Shown one piece after another: positions 8,074-16,160 of a stretch of DNA of 64,000 bases. The translations under genes and the position numbers were made by a program. The stretch covers positions 1,984,001 through 2,048,000 of the forward strand of contig NZ_CP078078.1 of assembly GCF_023101205.1 (NCBI RefSeq), read 5' to 3'. The DNA comes from Microbacterium aurugineum (GTDB lineage: Bacteria; Actinomycetota; Actinomycetes; Actinomycetales; Microbacteriaceae). The notes beneath the pieces were generated by a model. The model saw only the letters and a program-made list of their open reading frames with translations, was not told the origin of the DNA and did not search any database. Every line of letters starts with the position of its first letter. Within the stretch, counting starts at the first letter, position 1.

Positions 8074-9957
8074 ATGACCCTCTCACGACTCGCCGAGCTC
8101 AGCGCCGACCCGACGGCATCCTTCGTGCTGATCGCCCGCGACGGTGCCGACACCGTCGAGCTGCTCAGCGGCGACGTGGCCGATGTCGACCTGCTCGCCG
8201 ACATCCCGCTCATGCTCGACGGCACCCCGCGCGAGATCTTCGCCCTGGTCCCCTACCGCCAGGTGCGCGAGCGTGGTTTCGTCGCACAGGACGACGGCGC
8301 ACCGCTGCGGTGCGTGATCGTCGACGAGCACCTCCACCTTCCGACTCCCGCTCTCCTCGAGCAGCTCCCGAACACCCCCGTGCCTCTCCGCGACGACGGC
8401 TTCGACATCGCGGACGACGAGTATGCGGCCATCGTGGAGAAGGTCATCGCAGACGAGATCGGGCGCGGCGAAGGCGCGAACTTCGTGATCCGCCGCGACT
8501 TCACCGCGAACATCGATGTCGACGACCGCACCGCGGCGCTCACCTGGTTCCGCGCCCTGCTCACGCACGAGCGCGGCGCGTACTGGACGTTCGCGGTCTT
8601 CACGCCGGGGCACATCGCCGTCGGCGCGAGCCCGGAAGCACACGTCGTCGCGCGTGAGGGCGTCGTCACGATGAACCCGATCTCCGGAACCTTCCGCCAC
8701 CCCGCAGGGGGCGCGACCAAGGACACACTGATCGATTTCCTCGCCTCCACCAAGGAGACCGAGGAGCTGTTCATGGTCGTGGACGAGGAGCTCAAGATGA
8801 TGAGCGCGGTCTGCTCCGACGGCGGGCGCATCACCGGCCCGCACCTCAAGGAGATGTCGCGGCTCACGCACACCGAGTACATGCTTCGCGGACGCAGTGC
8901 CCTCGACCCGCGCGACATTTTGCGGGAGACGATGTTCGCACCGACCGTCACCGGATCACCCATGCAGAACGCCTGCGCTGTGATCCGCCGTCATGAGCGC
9001 CAGCCGCGAGGCTACTACTCCGGCGTGGCCGCACTGTTCACTCCGAACGCGGATGGCGGACATGACCTGGATGCCCCCATCCTCATCCGCACCGTGTACC
9101 TCCAGGACGGCACGCTGCGCGTTCCCGTCGGTGCGACGCTGGTCCGCCACTCCGATCCTCTGGGCGAGGTGTCGGAGACGCACGGCAAGGCGGCCGGCGT
9201 GCTCGGCGCGATCGGTGCGATCGATCGCGATCGTGTGGCGGAGGCCCGGAGCGATGCCGATGCGCCGGGTGGGGAACGCGCCCTCGCCGACGACCCGGCG
9301 ATCGCCGCACTGCTGTCTTCGCGCAACGCACGTCTGGCCGAATTCTGGCTCAACCCGCAGGGCGAGGACTTCACCGGACCGTTCGCGGGGCACACGGCTG
9401 TCGTCGTGGATGCCGAGGATCGCTTCACGACGATGCTCGCCCACCAATTGCGACACCTCGGTCTCGCCGTCACGATCGCGCCCTGGGACGAGGTGACGGA
9501 CGCTGACATCGACGCCGCGGACCTCGTCGTCGCCGGCCCCGGCCCCGGCGACCCGCGGGACGCCACGAGCGCTCGCATCTCGCGGATGCGCGAGATCGTG
9601 GGACGCCGCCTCGAGGCCGAAGCTCCGCTGCTCGCGGTCTGCCTCAGCCATCAGATCCTCGCCGACCGGCTGGGTATCGCGCTGACGCCGCTCGCTGCGC
9701 CGCACCAAGGCCTGCAGAAGGCGGTCCCGGTGTTCGGAGAGGACGCATCGATCGGCTTCTACAACACGTTCACGGCGCGAGTGGCACCGGGGACGACGAC
9801 CGTCGCATCGGCCGAGGTGTCCGCAGACGACGCGTCGGGCGACGTCTACGCCCTGCGCGGCGCGCACTTCGCCTCGGTGCAGGGACATCTCGAATCGATC
9901 CTGTCGCGCGACGGCATCCACACCCTCGAACGCCTCGTCTCCCACGCCCTGAGCTGA
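8074..9957 (+). CDS. Fused anthranilate synthase (TrpE-TrpG, PhzE-like architecture)
   Basis: Converts chorismate and glutamine to anthranilate, the first committed step to tryptophan. The 627 residues contain a chorismate-binding domain to about 400 (NPISGTFRHP, VVDEELKMM, GYYSGV) and a class I glutamine amidotransferase from about 430 with nucleophile C523 (AVCLSHQ), H605 and E607 (VQGHLES). The CLSHQ nucleophile elbow is of PhzE type, shared by phenazine ADIC synthases and actinobacterial TrpEG fusions. The Trp-sensing attenuator directly upstream argues for tryptophan synthesis. The ATG has a good AGGAGA site. No other trp gene follows. Confidence 0.9.
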   Translation: MTLSRLAELSADPTASFVLIARDGADTVELLSGDVADVDLLADIPLMLDGTPREIFALVPYRQVRERGFVAQDDGAPLRCVIVDEHLHLPTPALLEQLPNTPVPLRDDGFDIADDEYAAIVEKVIADEIGRGEGANFVIRRDFTANIDVDDRTAALTWFRALLTHERGAYWTFAVFTPGHIAVGASPEAHVVAREGVVTMNPISGTFRHPAGGATKDTLIDFLASTKETEELFMVVDEELKMMSAVCSDGGRITGPHLKEMSRLTHTEYMLRGRSALDPRDILRETMFAPTVTGSPMQNACAVIRRHERQPRGYYSGVAALFTPNADGGHDLDAPILIRTVYLQDGTLRVPVGATLVRHSDPLGEVSETHGKAAGVLGAIGAIDRDRVAEARSDADAPGGERALADDPAIAALLSSRNARLAEFWLNPQGEDFTGPFAGHTAVVVDAEDRFTTMLAHQLRHLGLAVTIAPWDEVTDADIDAADLVVAGPGPGDPRDATSARISRMREIVGRRLEAEAPLLAVCLSHQILADRLGIALTPLAAPHQGLQKAVPVFGEDASIGFYNTFTARVAPGTTTVASAEVSADDASGDVYALRGAHFASVQGHLESILSRDGIHTLERLVSHALS

Positions 9958-9974
9958 GCGGACGCCCAGTCGGC

Positions 9975-11201
9975 TCAGCAGAGTTCCCGCGAGCGGAGCA
10001 GCCGCCGTTCCGCTTCGTTGGTCGTCAGGCCGTGCGCCGTATGGAGCGCGCGGATCGCCTCCTCTTCTCGGCCGAGCCCGCGCAGCAATTCGGCGCGCAC
10101 CGCATGCCAGAGGTGGAAGCGGACCATCTCGTCTTCCAGCGCCTCGACCTCGGCCAGCGCAGCCTCTCGTCGGCCGGTCTCCCCGAGCGCGACGGCACGG
10201 TTCAGACGGACGACCGGCGACGGGTCGTAGGCGAGCAGCATGTCGTAGAGGACGATGATCTGCTCCCAGTCGGTCTCCGAGAACACGCGGGCGTCGGAAT
10301 GGCACGCTGCGATCGCTGCCTGGAGCTGCCACCTCCCCGGTCGCCGAAGCGCCGCCGCTGCCGCGAGCGCCCGATGCGCTTCCGCCTGTAGACCGACATC
10401 CCATCGTGAGCGGTCCTGGTCAGCGAGGAGCACGATGCGCCCGGCGACCGATCGCGCAGGCTCCCGGCTGCGATGAAACTTCAGCAGGGCCACCAGCCCG
10501 AGCGCCTCAGGCTCACTCGGAAGTGCGTGAGCGACCACATCGGCGAGCCAGAGCGCATCCTCGGCGAGGTCGCGATTCGCCTCCGCACCGCCACCGGCGG
10601 TGAGATGTGCCTCGTTGTACATGACCGAGATCACCGTGAGAACCACGTCGAGCCGGGGCGAGCGCTCCGCACCGATCGGAACACGCAGCGGGATTCCGGC
10701 CGCGCCGATCTTGCGCTTCGCCCGGACGATGCGCTGCCCGACCGCGGTCGGGGTGCTCATCGTCGCCCGAGCGATCTGCTCCGTCGTGAGTCCGCACACG
10801 GCGCGGAGCGTGAGGGCGAGCTGTGCCGACTCGGTCAGGGCAGGGTGGCAGCAGCCGAACAGCAGCGAGACGCGCTCATCGATCGCACTCTCGGAGGGGG
10901 CGGGTGCGCCGGCGAGGAGCTCGAGCTTCTTGCGATATCGCTGGTCGCGCCGCAGCCGGTCGAGCGCATTGCGCCGAGCCGCGACGGTCAGCCAGCCGCC
11001 CGGATTCGGAGGCGCACCGACCTCCCTCCAGGAGACGAGCGCCTCGGCCACCGCCTCGGCCACCGACTCCTCCGCGAGATCGAGGTTGCCCAGCGAGGCG
11101 GTGAGCGCCGCGACGATGCGAGCAGACTCCGCGCGGACCACGCGTTCGAGGGCACGATCGGATGCCGCGCCCGACGGCGACGCGGCATCCGATGCGGTCA
11201 C
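9975..11201 (-). CDS. ECF sigma factor, ECF42 type (SigI-like, DUF6596)
   Basis: A 408-residue RNA polymerase sigma factor. Region 2 lies at about residues 15-80 (ESARIVAALTASLG, PGGWLTVAARRNALDRLRRD) and region 4 at about 110-165 (LFGCCHPAL, LALTLRAVCGLTTEQIARA). A long helical C-terminal extension of about 220 residues carries SVMYNEAH and TPR-like repeats. This extension and the adjacent DGPF protein define the ECF42 group, in which no anti-sigma factor is known and the C-terminal domain is thought to control activity. The GTG start overlaps the DGPF gene stop (GTGA), so the two are translationally coupled. Confidence 0.9.
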   Translation of the reverse strand: MTASDAASPSGAASDRALERVVRAESARIVAALTASLGNLDLAEESVAEAVAEALVSWREVGAPPNPGGWLTVAARRNALDRLRRDQRYRKKLELLAGAPAPSESAIDERVSLLFGCCHPALTESAQLALTLRAVCGLTTEQIARATMSTPTAVGQRIVRAKRKIGAAGIPLRVPIGAERSPRLDVVLTVISVMYNEAHLTAGGGAEANRDLAEDALWLADVVAHALPSEPEALGLVALLKFHRSREPARSVAGRIVLLADQDRSRWDVGLQAEAHRALAAAAALRRPGRWQLQAAIAACHSDARVFSETDWEQIIVLYDMLLAYDPSPVVRLNRAVALGETGRREAALAEVEALEDEMVRFHLWHAVRAELLRGLGREEEAIRALHTAHGLTTNEAERRLLRSRELC

Positions 11202-11566
11202 TGCTCGAACTGGCTGTAGTCGGTGACGATGGGCCGGACCTCCACCGACGTGCCCTCCATCTCCAGCATCGGCCAGCTCTTCGCGAGAGCGATCGCCGCG
11301 TCGAGGTCAGGCACGTCGATGATCGTGAATCCGCCGACCGCCTCCCGGGCTTCGGTGAACGGCCCGTCGACGACGACCGCTCCCCGCGCACCGTGCCGGA
11401 CGGTGGTCGCGGTTTCCACCGGCTGCAACTCGGCACCGCTGTCGTCGATCACCTCGGCGTTGTCCTGGAACCACTGGAACACGCGCCCGTAGACGTCCTG
11501 CGCGACCTCCGGCGCGATGGCGGCGTCAAGCTGCGGAGTCGAGGTGAACATGATGACGTACTTCAT
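11198..11566 (-). CDS. YCII-related/DGPF-domain protein partner of the ECF sigma factor
   Basis: A 122-residue alpha/beta protein of the YCII-related (DGPF) family, named for the motif seen here as VVDGPFTEAREAVGGF at about residues 65-80. Genes of this family accompany ECF42 sigma factors in many actinobacteria and are their expected regulon members. The biochemical role is not established. It is the first gene of the operon, coupled to the sigma gene by a 4-nt overlap. The leader carries a TGTCGA box consistent with control by its own sigma factor. Confidence 0.92.
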   Translation of the reverse strand: MKYVIMFTSTPQLDAAIAPEVAQDVYGRVFQWFQDNAEVIDDSGAELQPVETATTVRHGARGAVVVDGPFTEAREAVGGFTIIDVPDLDAAIALAKSWPMLEMEGTSVEVRPIVTDYSQFEQ

Positions 11567-11570
11567 GAGG

Positions 11571-11633
11571 TTCGTCCTTTCGTCTTGAGAACCGTTTCAC
11601 CCCCACAGCGAACGAGCAAGGACGAATTCGACA
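11571..11633 (-). promoter_or_regulatory. Putative ECF42-type promoter and inverted repeat upstream of the DGPF-sigma operon
   Basis: On the minus strand TGTCGA occurs at 11633-11628, upstream of the DGPF start. TGTCGA is, as I recall, the -35 signature of ECF42 promoters. The -10 assignment is uncertain. A perfect 9-bp inverted repeat flanks the leader: TTCGTCCTT at 11571-11579 and AAGGACGAA at 11618-11626. Its inner arm also contains the AGGA that serves as ribosome site, so the repeat could hide it in the RNA. Confidence 0.5.
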
Positions 11634-11635
11634 CG

Positions 11636-12949
11636 TCAACCGAGAAGATTCACCGGATTGAAGAGATCGGCGATCAGGAGCAGTGCGCCCATCGCGATCA
11701 GCAGGACCGCGACCACCACGGTCAGCGGCACCAGCTTGGTCGCGTCGACAGGTGCAGGAGGGGGCCGCCGGAAGAGCTTCGCCCAGGCCCGCTTGATCCC
11801 ATCCCACAGGGCGACCACGATGTGCCCTCCGTCGAGCGGGAGCAACGGGATGAGGTTGAACACGAACAGGGCGACGTTGAGCGAACCGAGCAGTCCGAGC
11901 AGGATCGCGAAGCGATTGAGGACGGGGGCATCCGTCGCCGCGACCTCGCCCGCCAGGCGCCCGACACCGACCACGCTCAAGGGTCCGTTCGGATCCCGCT
12001 CACCCCCGGTCACCAGGGAGACGCCGATGTCCCAGAGCCGCACGGGGAGCGTGACGAGCAACGAGCCGACCCTGGCGACGTTCTCCGCCGCCATCTGCGG
12101 TCCCGCGCTCAGCGGCTGCTGCACGTATCCCATCTGCGATCCCATGCCGACATAGCCGACCTCCTTGACGACGGGATCACCGGCGTCGTCCAGGATGGGC
12201 TGGCCCGAGGCATCCGTGATCGTGCGCTCGGCGGCCACCGGGGTGATGCTCAGGCTCTGCTCGGTGCCGTCCCGCAGGACCACCAGGTCGAGCGTCTCAC
12301 CGGGCGCCGCCTGCACGATCGCCGTCGCCTCCGCGAAGTCCGACACCGGCTGGCCGTCAACGGAGACGAGCACGTCCCCCGGCTTGATCCCGGCTTCCGC
12401 AGCGGGCGACTTCGGGTCGTCCGCGGTGCACTCGGTCTGGGTGGATCCTGCGGGGACGACGCACTCGGTGACCGAAGCGATCGTCGTCGTCCCTTGCTGG
12501 ACGCCGATACCGGACACCAGCACCGTGAAGATGACGGTCGCCAGGATCAGGTTCATCAGCGGGCCGCCGAACATCACGATGACACGCTTCCACACGGGCA
12601 GACGGTAGAAGACTCGGTCCTCTGCGCCTTCCGCGATGGTCTCGTCGTTGGCGGAGCGCGCGTCCTGGATCAACGACCGGAACACGCCGGATGCGGGTCC
12701 GGTGCTCTTCGACGGCGGGTACATCCCGGACATCGAGATGAAGCCACCGAGCGGCAGCACCTTGAACCCGTACTCGGTCTCTCCGATCCGCTTCGACCAC
12801 AGACGCGGCCCGAAGCCGATCATGTACTGGCCGACGCGCACGCCGAAGAGCTTCGCGGGGACGAGATGGCCGACCTCATGCAGGCCGATCGACAGGCCGA
12901 GACCGATCAGCATGAAGAGGATGCCGCCCAGATAGAGCAGGAATTCCAC
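11636..12949 (-). CDS. rip1: Site-2 membrane metalloprotease (RseP/Rip1 family)
   Basis: An intramembrane zinc protease that cleaves membrane anti-sigma factors or signal peptides. The 437 residues show the HEVGH zinc site at 24-28 in the first transmembrane helix, a PDZ domain at about 185-265 (GDVLVSVDGQPVSDF) and the second active-site motif LLPLDGGHIV near 375. Four membrane helices are expected, as in Rip1 and RseP. The PDZ domain carries an extra loop before it. Position between ispG and dxr on one strand matches the mycobacterial gene order. Whether it activates the neighbouring ECF factor is unknown; ECF42 has no anti-sigma factor to cleave. Confidence 0.93.
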   Translation of the reverse strand: MEFLLYLGGILFMLIGLGLSIGLHEVGHLVPAKLFGVRVGQYMIGFGPRLWSKRIGETEYGFKVLPLGGFISMSGMYPPSKSTGPASGVFRSLIQDARSANDETIAEGAEDRVFYRLPVWKRVIVMFGGPLMNLILATVIFTVLVSGIGVQQGTTTIASVTECVVPAGSTQTECTADDPKSPAAEAGIKPGDVLVSVDGQPVSDFAEATAIVQAAPGETLDLVVLRDGTEQSLSITPVAAERTITDASGQPILDDAGDPVVKEVGYVGMGSQMGYVQQPLSAGPQMAAENVARVGSLLVTLPVRLWDIGVSLVTGGERDPNGPLSVVGVGRLAGEVAATDAPVLNRFAILLGLLGSLNVALFVFNLIPLLPLDGGHIVVALWDGIKRAWAKLFRRPPPAPVDATKLVPLTVVVAVLLIAMGALLLIADLFNPVNLLG

Positions 12950-13014
12950 GTGCCAACGCTACTGCCCCGAGCTAGGAATCCGCCCGGCACGCTCGTCCCG
13001 GCTAGGCTGTGAGC

Positions 13015-13599
13015 GTGAATGCCCGGCAGCTGCGACTCGTGCGCGCCGCCGCCGTCTCCTCCATCGCGACGCTGCTCGCCGGTGTCTCCCACACGCTCGG
13101 CGGAGGTTCCGCCCCTCATCCGCTGCTGATCCTCGCGGTCGCCACACTCGTCACGCCGCTGTCCGCACTGCTCATCGGTGCCCGCCCCTCGCGTGGCCGG
13201 GTCGCGGTCACCGTCCTTCTCGCACAGGCGGCCTTCCACGTGCTGTTCCAGGTGCTGGGCTCCCCGGTCGCGTCATCGTCCCCCGGCGGGCTCGGCCACG
13301 TGCACCACCTCGATCTCGCGCTGCTCGCCTCCACGCCGTCCGCATCGGCCGCCGGTGCCCCCATGCTCGTCGCCCACGTCGTCGCCGCCGTCCTCACCAT
13401 GCTCCTGATCTGGCACGGCGAAGCGGTCGTGCGAGCGGTGGCCCGTTGGGTCGAGGCCCTTCTCCGGCGTTCCGTCACGACCACCCCGACCGACCACCGC
13501 AGGCCGTCCGGACTGCGTTCCCTCGATCTTCCTGTCCTCGAAGTCGCTTTCGCGGCCGCCGTGACGCGACGGGGTCCACCCGCGCTCATCCGCGACTGA
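13015..13599 (+). CDS. Small membrane protein upstream of the YcnI-like gene
   Basis: A protein of 194 residues with three to four hydrophobic helices at about 10-30, 36-54, 62-82 and 118-140, ending in a basic cytoplasmic tail. A His-containing loop, GHVHHLDLA, sits near residue 100 between helices. No known domain is recognisable. A TAGGCT box at 13003-13008 places the likely transcription start at the GTG of 13015 (leaderless); a GTG at 13009 is an alternative. It is followed on the same strand by the YcnI-like copper protein. A role in copper or membrane homeostasis is an inference from this context only. Confidence 0.65.
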   Translation: MNARQLRLVRAAAVSSIATLLAGVSHTLGGGSAPHPLLILAVATLVTPLSALLIGARPSRGRVAVTVLLAQAAFHVLFQVLGSPVASSSPGGLGHVHHLDLALLASTPSASAAGAPMLVAHVVAAVLTMLLIWHGEAVVRAVARWVEALLRRSVTTTPTDHRRPSGLRSLDLPVLEVAFAAAVTRRGPPALIRD

Positions 13600-13709
13600 T
13601 CCGCACCGATCCGTCGCACGGAGTTCGCTGCTCGTTCCCGAGCGGCCTCACCCTTTCGCGGATTCGCGCCGTCCGGCGCGCCCGGACATCGAGCACCAGG
13701 AGATACACC

Positions 13710-14405
13710 ATGTCCCGCAACACCCCCTCTCGCACGCGCCGCACCGTCCTCGCCACCACCGGCTTGCTCAGCGGTGCGCTCCTCGCCCTCGCGGTTCCCG
13801 CCATGGCGAGCGCCCATGTGGGCGTCAGCCCCGATGAACTCGTCGCCGGAGACCACGGCGTGCTGACCTTCTCCTTCTCGCACGGCTGCGAGAATTCGCC
13901 GACCACCGCCCTGCGCATCACGATGCCCGAGGGTCTCGCCTCCGTCGCGCCGACGATGGACGGCGACTGGAACATCGAGGTGGAGCGCGGGGACGACGGC
14001 CTCGTCAGCGCGGTGACCTACACCGCTGTCACACCGGTGCCGAACGACCTCCGCGGTGCGGTGAGCATGTCGGTCGGGCTCGACGAGAGCACCCCCGACA
14101 CTCTGGCGTTCCCCGTCGTGCAGGAGTGCGTCGAGGGGTCGACCGAGTGGACGCAGCTCGCCGAGAACGGGGAGGACCCGCACAGTCTCGACGCACCGGC
14201 GCCTGTCGTGTCCGTCACGGAGGCCGCAACCTCGGGTCACGGTGACCACGAGGCTGCCGATGACCACGAGGCTGCTGAGACGACGGAGGAGAGCACCCAG
14301 GCCGCTGCGAGTGACCCCGTGGGCATCGCCCTCGGCGCCGGCGGGCTCGCGGCCGGTGTCGCGGCTCTCGTCGTCGCGGTCCTCGCCTACCGCCGAAAGG
14401 CCTGA
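13710..14405 (+). CDS. YcnI-like DUF1775 copper-binding protein
   Basis: A secreted, membrane-anchored protein of 231 residues. An N-terminal signal peptide ends at ASA, leaving H36 (HVGVSP) as the mature N-terminus. In B. subtilis YcnI this His, with a conserved Trp and Glu, forms a histidine-brace-like copper site. The DUF1775 domain spans about residues 36-165 (FSFSHGCENSPT, ITMPEGLASV, DGDWNIEVE). A Glu/His-rich linker (GHGDHEAADDHEAAE) and a C-terminal helix with an RRKA tail anchor it in the membrane. The start has a clear AGGAGA site. It is a probable copper carrier for envelope cuproenzymes. Confidence 0.9.
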   Translation: MSRNTPSRTRRTVLATTGLLSGALLALAVPAMASAHVGVSPDELVAGDHGVLTFSFSHGCENSPTTALRITMPEGLASVAPTMDGDWNIEVERGDDGLVSAVTYTAVTPVPNDLRGAVSMSVGLDESTPDTLAFPVVQECVEGSTEWTQLAENGEDPHSLDAPAPVVSVTEAATSGHGDHEAADDHEAAETTEESTQAAASDPVGIALGAGGLAAGVAALVVAVLAYRRKA

Positions 14406-14409
14406 GGCC

Positions 14410-14429
14410 GCGCGCGACTCCTCGCGCGC
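14410..14429 (+). terminator. GC-rich hairpin after the YcnI-like gene
   Basis: GCGCGCGA at 14410-14417 and TCGCGCGC at 14422-14429 form a perfect 8-bp stem with a CTCC loop, just after the stop codon. Only a short run with TGTT follows, so termination may be weak. Confidence 0.45.
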
Positions 14430-14500
14430 CGTGTTCCGGGCGTGCGGGGAGTCGTGCCGCAGGACGGTTCGCCGCGCCGTCATGAGATCATGGATGCGAC

Positions 14501-16123
14501 ATGTCGATTGAACAACAACCGAGCCTGCCTCCCGTGCTCCGCCCCGCGAACCCGCCCCGGCGTGAGCTGTCCGAACTCGCTTCCCGTTTCGCCCGTTCCG
14601 TACGCGGCGACATCGACGGGATCACCCTCTCCGGCATCACCTTGGCCACGGCGGACCTCCGTCCGGGTGAGGCCTTCGTGGCGATTCAGGGGGTCAACCG
14701 TCACGGCGCGGACTTCGCGCTCGCCGCTGCCGAGAAGGGCGCCGTGGCCGTCATCACGGACGAGCCGGGAGCAGCCATCGCGGAGTCCGCAGGGCTTCCG
14801 ATCATCGTGGTCGACGACCCCCGCGCCGTCCTCGGCGACCTGAGCGCCTGGGTGTACGGCACGGGCGCCGATGATCCGTTGCCGCTGCTGTTCGCGACGA
14901 CGGGGACCAACGGGAAGACCAGCGTCTCGCACCTTCTCGAGGGGATCCTCGACCAGCTCGGGGTCGTGACCGGGCTCTCCTCCACGGCAGAGCGCCACAT
15001 CGCCGGGGAGGTCATCGTCTCCCGACTGACGACGCCTGAGGCATCCGAGATGCATGCCCTCCTCGCCCTCATGCGAGAACGAGCGGTCGAAGCGGTGGCC
15101 GTCGAGGTCAGCGCTCAGGCGCTGTCCCGGCACCGCGTCGACGGTCTCCGTTTCGACGTCGCCGGCTTCACCAACCTCAGCCATGATCACCTCGACGACT
15201 ACGCCGACATGGAGGAGTACTTCGAGGCCAAGCTGCCGCTGTTCCGACCCGACCGTGCGAAACGCGGTGTCATCTGCCTCGACTCGCCGTCCGGGGCGAT
15301 CGTGGTCGAACGCGCAGAGATCCCCGTGGTGACCGTCGGAACACCGTCGATCGCAGCCGACCCCGCCGCGGCCTCCGCGGCGGACTGGGTCGTCGTGATC
15401 GACGACGAGCGAGCGGCCGGCACCACGTTCACCATGACCGGCCCCTCCGGTTCACTCACGACGACGGTCCCCGTCATCGGTCCGCACATGGCCGCCAACG
15501 CCGCGCTCGCGATCGTCATGCTCCTGGAGGGCGGCTACACGTGGGACCGCATCGTCACGGCGCTCGCTCAGGACGACGGCATCCGCGCGTATCTCCCCGG
15601 CCGCACGCAACTCGTGTCCGGCGAGCGGGGTCCCGCCGTGTTCGTCGACTTCGGGCACTCCCCCGACGCGTTCGAGAAGACGCTCGCCGCCGTCCGTCGG
15701 GTGACACCGGGCCGAGTGCTGATGCTGTTCGGCGCCGACGGAGACCGCGATGCGAGCAAGCGGTTCGACATGGCGCGCACGGCGGTCGAAGGCAGCGACA
15801 TCCTCGTGGTGACCGATCACCATCCGCGGTTCGAGGATCCGGCATCCATCCGCGCCACGCTCATCGCCGGCGCGCGACAGGCCCGGCCCGACGCGGAGAT
15901 CCACGAGGCCTCACCGCCCGAGAATGCGATCATCACCGCTGTCGGACTGGTCGGCGACGGCGACGCGATCCTCTGGGCCGGCCCCGGCCACCAGGACTAC
16001 CGGGACATCCGCGGCGTCCGCACGCCCTACTCCGCCCGTGAACTCGCCCGTCGCGCGTTGCGTGCGGCGGGATGGCCGGTTCCGGAGCCGCGCTGGCCCG
16101 TTCCCTACCCCGACGAGGACTGA
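14501..16123 (+). CDS. MurE-type Mur ligase (UDP-MurNAc-L-Ala-D-Glu:amino acid ligase family)
   Basis: An ATP-dependent ligase of 540 residues with all three Mur domains: N-terminal UDP-binding (about 30-120), central ATPase with the P-loop TGTNGKT at 134-140 plus TTPEASEMH, VSAQALSRHR and NLSHDHLDDY, and a C-terminal domain with FVDFGHSPDAFEK. MurE adds the third amino acid of the peptidoglycan stem peptide. The selectivity loop, DNPR in DAP-adding MurE, reads DHHPR at 439-443. The gene lies outside any division/cell-wall cluster. It may be the main MurE, with unusual amino-acid choice suited to Microbacteriaceae B-type peptidoglycan, or a paralogue. Confidence 0.85.
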   Translation: MSIEQQPSLPPVLRPANPPRRELSELASRFARSVRGDIDGITLSGITLATADLRPGEAFVAIQGVNRHGADFALAAAEKGAVAVITDEPGAAIAESAGLPIIVVDDPRAVLGDLSAWVYGTGADDPLPLLFATTGTNGKTSVSHLLEGILDQLGVVTGLSSTAERHIAGEVIVSRLTTPEASEMHALLALMRERAVEAVAVEVSAQALSRHRVDGLRFDVAGFTNLSHDHLDDYADMEEYFEAKLPLFRPDRAKRGVICLDSPSGAIVVERAEIPVVTVGTPSIAADPAAASAADWVVVIDDERAAGTTFTMTGPSGSLTTTVPVIGPHMAANAALAIVMLLEGGYTWDRIVTALAQDDGIRAYLPGRTQLVSGERGPAVFVDFGHSPDAFEKTLAAVRRVTPGRVLMLFGADGDRDASKRFDMARTAVEGSDILVVTDHHPRFEDPASIRATLIAGARQARPDAEIHEASPPENAIITAVGLVGDGDAILWAGPGHQDYRDIRGVRTPYSARELARRALRAAGWPVPEPRWPVPYPDED

Positions 16124-16160
16124 CCTCGTCGGGGCGGCGCCGGTCGCTCCGACCCCGGGC

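Noticed and set aside
8074..9957. Phenazine biosynthesis locus (PhzE)
   Set aside because: Architecture matches PhzE, but no other phz genes are present and a Trp attenuator controls the gene.
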